Of a DNA stretch of 64,000 bases, positions 1-6,200 are shown in pieces. The position numbers and the translations under genes were made by a program. The notes beneath the pieces were generated by a model that saw nothing but the letters and a program-made list of their open reading frames with translations, did no database searches and had not been told where the DNA came from. Source of the stretch: Angelakisella sp. (lineage in GTDB: Bacteria > Bacillota > Clostridia > Oscillospirales > Ruminococcaceae); assembly GCA_020025195.1 (NCBI GenBank), contig JAHHSN010000003.1, positions 1-64,000 of the forward strand. Reading direction: 5' to 3'. Numbering within the stretch: the stretch's first letter is position 1; each line of letters opens with the position of its first letter.

Positions 1-1
1 G

Positions 2-127
2 CGCATCATGGAGGCGATGTGTCTCCTCGATACGGTCACAATGGCCGCTCCTGTCCACTGCGGAGACAAAATTTTGGAAAATATCTGTGGAACCGACGTT
101 TCCTTCGTCGCTACCCGTGATATGTGA
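2..127 (+). CDS. DUF1667 domain protein, C-terminal fragment
   Basis: The window opens inside a reading frame that supplies 41 residues and stops with TGA. The end of the peptide (GDKILENICGTDVSFVATRD) matches the usual DUF1667 ending, a 'G-D-x-I-x-E-N-x-x-G-T-x-V-x-x-V-A-T-R' pattern. DUF1667 proteins are small cysteine-motif proteins normally encoded beside FAD-dependent glycerol-3-phosphate-dehydrogenase-like oxidoreductases. The N-terminal cysteines lie outside the window, so the family call rests on the tail alone. The gene is probably the last of an upstream operon: it is followed by 240 bases without a gene and then by a separate promoter. Confidence 0.6.
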   Translation, partial: RIMEAMCLLDTVTMAAPVHCGDKILENICGTDVSFVATRDM

Positions 128-369
128 TCTTTCCACAAACAGCAGTTTGTTTTCTCCGCGCCTTTTGTTGTGAGTTTTCGCTTTTTTGTCTATATATATA
201 TAATAGAAGCGATTTAGTGTTTTTTCGCTATAAAAGCATCCGATAAAAGTATTAAAAAATAAACAAATTGTGTCGAATAGGTATTGCACTTTAAGTCTAC
301 TTTGTACTATAATGAAACAAGGTTTGAGCGCAATATCCTGTCACACCAACTAAAAACAGGAGGTTTTCC
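128..369. other. AT-rich intergenic region upstream of the decarboxylase operon
   Basis: This stretch is visibly richer in A and T than its surroundings. It holds a short hairpin just after the DUF1667 stop (ACAAAC-agca-GTTTGT followed by TTTC, about 139-158) that could be a weak terminator. It also holds an alternating TATATATA run near 191-202, the promoter at 284-313, and the AGGAGG ribosome binding site of the next gene at 359-364. No coding potential was seen. Confidence 0.5.
284..313 (+). promoter_or_regulatory. Promoter of the sodium-pump decarboxylase operon
   Basis: TTGCAC at 284-289 and a perfect TATAAT at 308-313 are separated by 18 bases. The predicted start of transcription is near 320, which leaves a short leader before the AGGAGG and ATG at 370. 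Confidence 0.75.
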
Positions 370-1755
370 ATGAAGAACATCAAGTTTACCGAAACTGTGC
401 TCCGGGACGCGAACCAGTCCCTTATTGCCACTCGCCTCGGTTTTTCCGAGTTTGAGCCGATCCTTAAGGATCTGGACGACTGTGGTTACTACTCCCTGGA
501 ATGCTGGGGCGGCGCCACCTTCGACAGCTGCCTGCGTTACCTCGATGAGGATCCCTGGGAGAGACTCCGCAAAATCAAAAAAGCCTGCCCCAAGACCCCG
601 CTGCAGATGCTGCTGCGCGGTCAGAACATTCTGGGCTACAAGCACTATCCCGATGACGTCGTTCGCAAGTTCGTGCAGAAATCCGTGGAAAACGGCATCG
701 ATATCATCCGGATTTTCGATGCGCTCAACGATATCCGCAACATCGAGGTTGCGGTGGATGAAACCCTGAAGTGCGGCGCACATGCCTCCGGCTGCATCTG
801 CTACACCATCAGCCCCATCCACAACCTGGAAAGCTATGTGAAGCTCGCCAAGGACATTGAGGCGCTCGGCGTCCAGTCCATCTGCGTCAAGGATATGGCG
901 GGCATCATGAGCCCCCAGCAGGCGTTCGAGCTCGTCACCGCCCTCAAGGCGAATGTCAAGGTCCCGATCGTCATTCATACCCACAACACCACCGGCCTCG
1001 GCCCCATGACGCTGCTTAAGGCGGCGGAAGCGGGCGCCGACGTTATTGATACCGCTGTTTCCTGCTTCTCCGGCGGAACCAGCCAGCCCCCCACGGAGAC
1101 GATGGCTTACACCCTCCGTGAAATGGGCTTCCAGGTCGATCTGGATGACAAAAAGGTCAAAAAGGTCAACGACTTCTTTAAGCCCATCCGTAATTCGTGC
1201 CTCAAGGAGGGCCGCCTCAACCCCGTTGTCATGGCAAATGCCACCGACGCTCTGGTTTATCAGGTTCCCGGCGGAATGCTCTCCAACCTCGTTGCACAGC
1301 TGACCGCCCAGAACTCCCTCGATAAACTGGACGCGGTGCTGGAAGAGGTCCCGAAGGTACGCAAAGATCTCGGTTATCCTCCGCTCGTGACGCCCATGAG
1401 CCAGATGGTCGGAGTTCAGGCCACTGTCAATGTGCTGACCGGCGGACGCTATAAGAACGTTTCTAAAGAAATCAAAGCTTACGTCAAAGGTGAGTACGGC
1501 CGCGCCCCCGGTAAGATTGATCCGAAGGTGCAGAAGCTGGTGCTGGGTGATGAAAAACCCATTACCGAGCGCTATGCCGACCTGCTGGAGCCCGGCTTTG
1601 AAAAAGCCAAAAAGGAACTGGGCGAGCGCGCCCACAGCGATGAGGATGTTCTGTCCTATATCGCTTTCCCGACTCAGGCGGAAGCTTTCTTCGATAAGCG
1701 GGACCGCAAAGAGGATAATGACACTTTCACTTTTTCCATTCGCGAAATAAAATAA
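370..1755 (+). CDS. oadA: Oxaloacetate decarboxylase/pyruvate carboxylase-type carboxyltransferase subunit (OadA)
   Basis: This 461-residue protein is the carboxyltransferase of a biotin-dependent decarboxylase. It moves CO2 from oxaloacetate (most likely) to the biotin of the separate carrier protein. The N terminus carries TVLRDANQSL (residues 9-18); most relatives have RDAHQSL here. K174 in CVKDMAG is the expected carboxylated lysine, and H203/H205 in IHTHNTTG are metal ligands. The HMGL-like barrel is followed by the conserved carboxylase domain, and the chain ends without a biotin domain, which is encoded two genes downstream. The RBS AGGAGG lies 5 bases before the ATG. The 5S/PycB-type signature argues for oxaloacetate rather than methylmalonyl-CoA as substrate. 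It is the first gene of a four-gene operon. Confidence 0.93.
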   Translation: MKNIKFTETVLRDANQSLIATRLGFSEFEPILKDLDDCGYYSLECWGGATFDSCLRYLDEDPWERLRKIKKACPKTPLQMLLRGQNILGYKHYPDDVVRKFVQKSVENGIDIIRIFDALNDIRNIEVAVDETLKCGAHASGCICYTISPIHNLESYVKLAKDIEALGVQSICVKDMAGIMSPQQAFELVTALKANVKVPIVIHTHNTTGLGPMTLLKAAEAGADVIDTAVSCFSGGTSQPPTETMAYTLREMGFQVDLDDKKVKKVNDFFKPIRNSCLKEGRLNPVVMANATDALVYQVPGGMLSNLVAQLTAQNSLDKLDAVLEEVPKVRKDLGYPPLVTPMSQMVGVQATVNVLTGGRYKNVSKEIKAYVKGEYGRAPGKIDPKVQKLVLGDEKPITERYADLLEPGFEKAKKELGERAHSDEDVLSYIAFPTQAEAFFDKRDRKEDNDTFTFSIREIK

Positions 1756-1773
1756 AAAAGGAGGTTAAGACTG

Positions 1774-2301
1774 ATGTTAGTTGAAATGTTGACCGAGCGT
1801 GTAGCAAACGGCGGCACCTACAACCTGACCATGGGCGAGTCTCTCGTCATGTCCGGTATCGGCATCTTTGTCGTGTTCATGGAGCTGGTTCTGATTGCCC
1901 TCATCGTTATGGTGATGGGTAAGATCGTCGGTTCCGTTTCCGGAAAAAAAGGGAACGCGGCACCCGCTGCTAAAAAGGCTGCTCCCGCAGCAGCGCCCAA
2001 AGCTGCTGCGCCTGCGGCTGCCGTGCGTACTCTCGTTGCCGGTTACAATGTTCTGAAGCCCGTACTTTCTCTGTGCGGCGTGGATGATCCTACCGCTGCC
2101 ATGGTGATGGCAATCACCGCCGACAAGCTGGGCGTCAAGCCCTCCGAGCTCTCTTTCCGCGCGATTCGCGCCATCGAGCTCCCCAAGGATCTTGGCGGCA
2201 TCAAGCCCGAGGTCGCAGCCGAGGTGGTTTCCAAGTGTGCCACCGATAACGGCTTCACTCTGGACACCGTTACCATCAAATCCATCAAAGCTGTAGACTA
2301 A
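1774..2301 (+). CDS. oadG: OadG-family (gamma/delta) membrane subunit of the decarboxylase
   Basis: This 175-residue protein has one membrane span (about residues 26-52), then a linker rich in Ala, Pro and Lys (about 58-83), then a C-terminal soluble domain of roughly 90 residues. In the family the single span anchors the complex, and the C terminus contacts the carboxyltransferase and binds a metal ion. The C-terminal segment with ITADKLG and SFRAIRAIE resembles the 'AAITAA...FRVRSIRR' ending of small decarboxylase subunits, but it continues about 35 residues beyond the usual end. RBS AAGGAGG precedes the ATG, 18 bases after oadA. Confidence 0.75.
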   Translation: MLVEMLTERVANGGTYNLTMGESLVMSGIGIFVVFMELVLIALIVMVMGKIVGSVSGKKGNAAPAAKKAAPAAAPKAAAPAAAVRTLVAGYNVLKPVLSLCGVDDPTAAMVMAITADKLGVKPSELSFRAIRAIELPKDLGGIKPEVAAEVVSKCATDNGFTLDTVTIKSIKAVD

Positions 2302-2327
2302 TTACTTGAAAGAGGAGGAAAACCCCA

Positions 2328-2732
2328 ATGGCTAAATATGTTGTTACTCTCAACGGCAAGAACTATGAAGTTGAAGTTGAGAAGGATACTGCTAAGATCG
2401 TAAACACTGCCGCTGCTGCTCCTGCTGCTGCTCCGGCTCCCGCTCCTAAGGCGGCTCCCGCGCCGGCTCCTGCCCCCGCGCCTGCGCCCGCTCCCGCTCC
2501 TGTTGCTGCGGCACCCGCCGGCGGCTCCAACGTAGTTGCCCCCATGCCCGGCACCGTACTTAACGTTGTCGCTCCCGTAGGTACCGCCGTCAAGGCCGGT
2601 GACGTCATCCTGGTTCTCGAAGCCATGAAGATGGAAAACGATATCGTCGCTCCCTGCGACGGCACGGTTGCCTCCGTTGCCGCGAAGGGTACTTCTGTCA
2701 ACACCGATGATGTTCTGGCTACTCTTTCTTAA
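2328..2732 (+). CDS. Biotin carboxyl carrier protein of the decarboxylase
   Basis: This 134-residue biotin carrier has a short N-terminal beta module (MAKYVVTLNGKNYEVEVEK) and a flexible Ala/Pro linker (about residues 28-64). A biotinyl domain follows with the canonical EAMKMEN; K101 is the lysine that carries biotin. The linker lets the biotin swing between OadA, which loads it, and OadB, which decarboxylates it. The linker DNA is a repetitive run of GCT/CCT/GCC codons. The RBS AGAGGAGG precedes the ATG. It sits between oadG and oadB in the same transcription unit. Confidence 0.93.
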   Translation: MAKYVVTLNGKNYEVEVEKDTAKIVNTAAAAPAAAPAPAPKAAPAPAPAPAPAPAPAPVAAAPAGGSNVVAPMPGTVLNVVAPVGTAVKAGDVILVLEAMKMENDIVAPCDGTVASVAAKGTSVNTDDVLATLS

Positions 2733-2753
2733 TTGTAGAAGGAGGAACATAGA

Positions 2754-4025
2754 ATGAATTTTTTTGAAGTACTTGGCCAGACCTTTGCAAACTCTGGCTT
2801 TGCCTGCCTGACCTGGCAGCAGGGCGTTATGCTCCTGATCTCCTTTGTGCTTCTGTATTGTGCCATCGTGAAGGGCTTTGAGCCTCTGCTGCTCCTGCCC
2901 ATCGCCTTCGGTATGATGCTCGCCAACCTGCCCGACACCGGCATCATGAAGGATGCCACGGAGGCCGCCAGTTTGGCTGTGAAGGAAGCAAGCGCGGCAC
3001 TTGCCTTGGACCCCTCTAACCCGGAGCTCCTTGCCAAGCTTGCCGACGCGCAGGTTCAGCTTTCCAGCGTTCACTGGTATGATTCCGGTGTTCTCAAGAT
3101 CCTGCACCGCGGTGTTAAGTCCTCCATCTTCCCCTGCCTCATCTTCATGGGCGTAGGTGCGATGACTGACTTTGGTCCTCTGCTCGCAAACCCCATCAGC
3201 CTGCTGCTGGGTGCTGCCGCACAGCTTGGTATCTACATCGCCTTTATCTTCGCTAACTCGATCTCCATCGGCGGCGAACATCTTTTCACCGCCGCTCAGG
3301 CTGCAGCCATCGGTATCATCGGCGGCGCGGATGGTCCTACTGCTATCTTCGTTACCAATAAGCTGGCTCCCGAATTGCTTTCTGCGATCGCGGTCGCTGC
3401 TTATTCCTACATGGCTCTGATTCCGCTGATTCAGCCTCCTATCATGAAGCTCCTCACCACCGACAAAGAGCGTAAAGTCAAGATGGCTCAGCTCCGCAAG
3501 GTTACCAAGACTGAGAAGATTCTCTTCCCGATCGTTGTTTCCTGCGTTGTTATCATGCTCATCCCTGATACTGCTGCTCTGATCGGTATGCTGATGCTGG
3601 GTAACCTGTTCCGTGAGGCCGGCTGCGTTGAGCGTCTTTCCGACACCGCGCAGAACGCTCTCTGCAACATCGTTACCATCATGCTGGGTACCACCGTCGG
3701 CGCTACCGCAGACGGAAAGACCTTCCTTTCCGTTCAGACCATCGGTATCATTGTAATGGGTCTCGCTGCCTTCTGCTTCTCCACCGCTGGTGGCGTTCTG
3801 CTGGGCAAGCTGCTGTACCTCATTACCGGCGGCAAGATCAATCCTCTCATCGGTTCCGCAGGCGTTTCTGCCGTTCCGATGGCTGCCCGTGTTTCCCAGG
3901 TTGAGGGTCGTAAATATAATCCGACCAACTTCCTGCTCATGCACGCCATGGGCCCGAACGTTGCCGGCGTTATCGGTTCCGCTGTTGCGGCCGGTTTCCT
4001 GCTGCTGATGTTCCAGGTGAAATAA
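2754..4025 (+). CDS. oadB: Sodium-translocating decarboxylase beta subunit (OadB)
   Basis: This 423-residue polytopic membrane protein decarboxylates carboxybiotin and exports Na+. Family landmarks include FPCLIFMGVGAMTDFGPLLANP, a Gly/Ser-rich segment with ADGPTAIF, and the C-terminal motif SAVPMAARVSQVEG. Between the first transmembrane part and the GVKSSIFP segment there is an extra hydrophilic stretch (about residues 65-110). It is rich in Ala, Leu and Asp and ends in SSVHWYDSG, and it is not part of the usual OadB core. Last gene of the operon; a terminator follows. Confidence 0.92.
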   Translation: MNFFEVLGQTFANSGFACLTWQQGVMLLISFVLLYCAIVKGFEPLLLLPIAFGMMLANLPDTGIMKDATEAASLAVKEASAALALDPSNPELLAKLADAQVQLSSVHWYDSGVLKILHRGVKSSIFPCLIFMGVGAMTDFGPLLANPISLLLGAAAQLGIYIAFIFANSISIGGEHLFTAAQAAAIGIIGGADGPTAIFVTNKLAPELLSAIAVAAYSYMALIPLIQPPIMKLLTTDKERKVKMAQLRKVTKTEKILFPIVVSCVVIMLIPDTAALIGMLMLGNLFREAGCVERLSDTAQNALCNIVTIMLGTTVGATADGKTFLSVQTIGIIVMGLAAFCFSTAGGVLLGKLLYLITGGKINPLIGSAGVSAVPMAARVSQVEGRKYNPTNFLLMHAMGPNVAGVIGSAVAAGFLLLMFQVK

Positions 4026-4047
4026 TAAGGGTTTCGCTAAACGCAAT

Positions 4048-4086
4048 AAGCGCCGACGTCCTTTGGACGCCGGCGCTTTTCTTTTG
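4048..4086 (+). terminator. Terminator of the decarboxylase operon
   Basis: GCGCCGACGTCC and GGACGCCGGCGC form a 12-base-pair stem with one mismatch and a TTT loop, followed by TTTTCTTTT. Confidence 0.85.
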
Positions 4087-4105
4087 CGGAGCGGATATTG
4101 GGGCT

Positions 4106-4651
4106 TTAATAGTTTTTGGGCACCCGCTCCTCAAAGAAGCTTCTGTCATGGGAGCAGACGGGACAGATCTCCGGCGGGCGATTCCCGATGGAAAGATGCC
4201 CGCAGTTGCGGCAGACCCAGACGGTAGCAGGGCCTTTCTCAAAAACCGTGCCGTTTCGCACGGCAAGCTCCGCCGTGCGGAAATGCTCCTCATGCTCCTT
4301 TTCGATCTCCGCCACTCCCTGAAAAAGCGCTGCAATGCGGGGAAATCCCTCCTGACGCGCCGTTTCGGCGAACTCGGCATACATCTTCGTCCATTCAAAG
4401 TGCTCACCGTCTGCGGCGTTTTTCAGGTTGTCCGCGGTCTCCCCGATACCATCCCCGAGGAGCTTAAACCAGATCTTGGCGTGCTGCACCTCGTTGGCGG
4501 CCGTCACCTCAAAAAGCTCCGCGATCTGGCGGTAGCCGTCCTTCACCGCCTGCCCCGCGTAGTAGCTGTATTTGTTGCGCGCCTGGGATTCTCCCGCGAA
4601 GGCGGTCATCAGATTTTGCTCTGTCTTGGTGCCCTTCAGCTTTTCATTCAT
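4106..4651 (-). CDS. rbr: Rubrerythrin
   Basis: This 181-residue protein is a cytoplasmic di-iron peroxidase that protects anaerobes from H2O2 using electrons from rubredoxin-type donors. An N-terminal ferritin-like four-helix domain contains the ligands E21 (FAGESQARN), E54 and H57 (NEVQHAK), and the second pair in EKEHEEH near 118-123. The C-terminal rubredoxin domain has C147-x2-C150 and C163-P-V-C166. Length and layout are standard. It lies 65 bases downstream of lexA on the same strand with no promoter of its own. Its ribosome binding site is buried in a strong hairpin described separately. Confidence 0.95.
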   Translation of the reverse strand: MNEKLKGTKTEQNLMTAFAGESQARNKYSYYAGQAVKDGYRQIAELFEVTAANEVQHAKIWFKLLGDGIGETADNLKNAADGEHFEWTKMYAEFAETARQEGFPRIAALFQGVAEIEKEHEEHFRTAELAVRNGTVFEKGPATVWVCRNCGHLSIGNRPPEICPVCSHDRSFFEERVPKNY

Positions 4652-4698
4652 AAAAAATTCCTCCTGCCTTACCGGTTACCACCAGTATGGGCAGGAGG
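4652..4698 (-). promoter_or_regulatory. Hairpin that ends lexA and masks the rubrerythrin ribosome binding site
   Basis: Read on the minus strand, CCTCCTGCC (4698-4690) pairs with GGCAGGAGG (4668-4660). Inside it, ACTGGT pairs with ACCGGT around a GGTA tetraloop. The right arm contains the AGGAGG ribosome binding site of rubrerythrin, and a run of six T (4657-4652) separates it from the ATG. The shape is an intrinsic terminator placed directly on a start site, so lexA transcripts should mostly stop here. Transcripts that pass would have a hidden ribosome binding site. That it regulates is inference. Confidence 0.6.
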
Positions 4699-4716
4699 AG
4701 GGGCCTTTATGCTGTT

Positions 4717-5298
4717 TCAGTATTCCCGGAGGAGCGCCACGACCCGCCCCAGAATGCTGACCGAATCCAGAATGATCGGCTCCATCGAGGCGTTTTCCGG
4801 CTGGAGGCGGTAGTGACCGTTCTCCTTAAAGAAACGCTTGACCGTCGCCTCATCCTCCACGAGCGCCACCACAATCTCGCCGTTGCGGGCGGTGGGGGTC
4901 TTATGGATGATGATGATATCGCCGTCGAAGATGCCCGCCTCAATCATGGATTCGCCGCGGACGTGCAGGGCAAAAAGCTCCGACGCGGGATAGCGGCTGC
5001 CGGCATAGGGCACATAGCCCTCCACCTCCTCCACCGCGAGGATGGGCTGACCGGCGGTGACGGTGCCGAGGAGCGGCACCCGGAGGCTGTTTTCCCGCGG
5101 AAGTGAGATGGCACGGTTTTTACCCACGCCTTTTTCGATGCAGCCGGCCGAGGCCAGCTCGGTGAGGTACTTATGCACCGTGGAAGTGGACTTGATGCCG
5201 AGGGCGGCGCCGATCTCCCGGACCGAGGGGGGGATGCTGCTTTCCCGCTGGGCAATGTATTCCAGGACCTGACGGGCTTTTTCGCTGATTTCGGGCAT
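4717..5298 (-). CDS. lexA: LexA SOS repressor
   Basis: This 193-residue protein represses SOS genes and inactivates itself when RecA is active. The N-terminal winged helix covers about residues 1-65 (SVREIGAALGIKSTSTVHKYL). The C-terminal S24 peptidase domain has the self-cleavage site A82-G83 in TVTAGQP, the catalytic serine S117 in RGESM and the lysine K154 in ATVKRF. The start at 5298 was chosen because AAGGAGG lies just upstream; the frame remains open 25 codons further but without a matching site. A promoter with an overlapping palindrome upstream suggests autoregulation. Confidence 0.94.
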   Translation of the reverse strand: MPEISEKARQVLEYIAQRESSIPPSVREIGAALGIKSTSTVHKYLTELASAGCIEKGVGKNRAISLPRENSLRVPLLGTVTAGQPILAVEEVEGYVPYAGSRYPASELFALHVRGESMIEAGIFDGDIIIIHKTPTARNGEIVVALVEDEATVKRFFKENGHYRLQPENASMEPIILDSVSILGRVVALLREY

Positions 5299-5363
5299 GG
5301 GATTTCCTCCTTCTATCATCTGAGCGGCGGCTGAGAACAGGCGTTCTTCCGCTTTCTGCCCAC

Positions 5364-5402
5364 AGTATAACACAAAACCCCGCGAGATGCAAACATTTGT
5401 TT
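5364..5402 (-). promoter_or_regulatory. lexA promoter with overlapping SOS-like operator
   Basis: On the minus strand TTGCAT (5392-5387) and TATACT (5369-5364) are spaced by 17 bases. The palindrome AAACATTTGTTT at 5391-5402 overlaps the -35 element by two bases. It resembles the Gram-positive LexA box (GAAC-N4-GTTC) with A/T replacing the outer G/C, so LexA autorepression is likely but not proven. Confidence 0.65.
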
Positions 5403-5435
5403 TTTACAAAAGGTTCCGACTTCATTCATAAATGG

Positions 5436-5467
5436 TTTACAACTCTTTCCCGCGGCGGAAGTATAAT
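5436..5467 (+). promoter_or_regulatory. Promoter of the candidate small RNA
   Basis: A perfect TATAAT lies at 5462-5467. The best upstream matches, TTTACA (5436-5441) or TTACAA (5437-5442), give spacings of 20 or 19 bases, longer than ideal. The predicted transcript would start near 5474. Confidence 0.5.
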
Positions 5468-5473
5468 AAAGTC

Positions 5474-5632
5474 GTAGTCAGGAAGAAGCAGACTTCCCGC
5501 TACACCCTCCTCAACCTCAATTAAAAAACCTCAACTCACACATTAACCTCTAAAATCCTCTAACCCCTCAATTATCACAAACACACGAAAAAGCCACTGC
5601 CCTGTGCGGTGGCTTTTTCGTGTGTTTTTTTA
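5474..5632 (+). ncRNA. Candidate trans-acting small RNA with repeated CCUC motifs
   Basis: About 158 bases lie between a TATAAT box and a very strong terminator, with no start codon and no reading frame. The predicted RNA has three parts. A 5' hairpin (about 5474-5503) pairs GTAG with CTAC and GGAAG with CTTCC. An apparently unpaired A/U-rich stretch carries six CCUC-type motifs (5505-5512, 5515-5518, 5529-5532, 5547-5550, 5557-5560, 5564-5569). The terminator (left arm 5581-5597, right arm 5609-5625) has a 17-base-pair perfect stem and a T-run. C-rich single-stranded motifs in Firmicute small RNAs such as RsaE/RoxS and LhrC pair with Shine-Dalgarno sequences, so a translation-repressor role is a reasonable guess. 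I recognise no named family. Confidence 0.6.
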
Positions 5633-5742
5633 TGGGGTCGCGGATCGTATTCCCCATGATTTCTCCCGCCGGTCCCTTCCTCCCCTGCGGTTTTCGGGAC
5701 TTCCCCGATCCCTTCCCGGTGCGAAAGCCTTTATTTCCCTGC

Positions 5743-5769
5743 AAAAGAAAAAGCGGGGACCCGCCCCGC
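5743..5769 (-). terminator. Terminator of the DUF1294 gene
   Basis: On the minus strand GCGGGG-cgggt-CCCCGC is followed by TTTTTCTTTT. The interval 5633-5742 between this terminator and the small RNA shows no coding potential. Confidence 0.75.
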
Positions 5770-5774
5770 CCTGA

Positions 5775-6077
5775 TTACCGAAGGAAAAGCAGCCAGAGGA
5801 GCAGCGCCGTCTCCGCAATGAAAATGGCGGGCACTCCCCAGACAAATTTCCGGTGGAGGGTCTTGTGATGAAAGACCTGCATGCCGAGCCAGACGCCAAG
5901 CGAGCCGCCCAGCGCCGAAACAATGAAAAAAGTCCGCTCCCGGACGCGCCAGCGCTCGTGCTTCGCCTTATATTTATCGAGTCCCATCAGGAAAAAACCC
6001 AGAAGATTCATAAAAAGGAGCACACCGCCCCCGATGAGCCAGAGAGTCTTTTCATGCAGTGCCAAAAATTTTTTCAA
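5775..6077 (-). CDS. DUF1294 family small membrane protein
   Basis: This is a 100-residue protein with three predicted membrane spans (about residues 12-34, 53-69 and 80-99). The motif GLDKYKAKHERWRVRERTF followed by GGSLGVWLGM is typical of DUF1294, a family of unknown function. A TTG start at 6077 is preferred because AAAGGAGG sits 9 bases upstream. An upstream in-frame ATG at 6110 has no ribosome binding site and would add a very charged N-terminal stretch. It is read away from cls; nothing nearby hints at its role. Confidence 0.78.
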   Translation of the reverse strand: MKKFLALHEKTLWLIGGGVLLFMNLLGFFLMGLDKYKAKHERWRVRERTFFIVSALGGSLGVWLGMQVFHHKTLHRKFVWGVPAIFIAETALLLWLLFLR

Positions 6078-6141
6078 GTGTTCCCGCCTCCTTTCCTTTT
6101 CTCTACCCATTTTATCATATTTTTCTCTTTCTGAACAGTGA

Positions 6142-6170
6142 TTGACAATAACCCCCTCTTTCGGTATCAT
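6142..6170 (+). promoter_or_regulatory. Promoter of cardiolipin synthase
   Basis: TTGACA (6142-6147) and TATCAT (6165-6170) are spaced by exactly 17 bases. The promoter lies upstream of the GGGAGG and ATG at 6201. Confidence 0.8.
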
Positions 6171-6200
6171 GGATTAAAAAGGAACCTTGGGAGGGGTATT

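Noticed and set aside
2410..2520. Repetitive GCT/CCT/GCC tract in the biotin carrier gene
   Set aside because: It encodes the normal flexible Ala/Pro linker of biotin carriers, so it needs no special explanation.
2298..4046. A 582-codon frame on the minus strand opposite the biotin carrier and oadB
   Set aside because: Composition is a mirror of the Ala/Pro-rich carrier and membrane gene; there is no ribosome site or domain.
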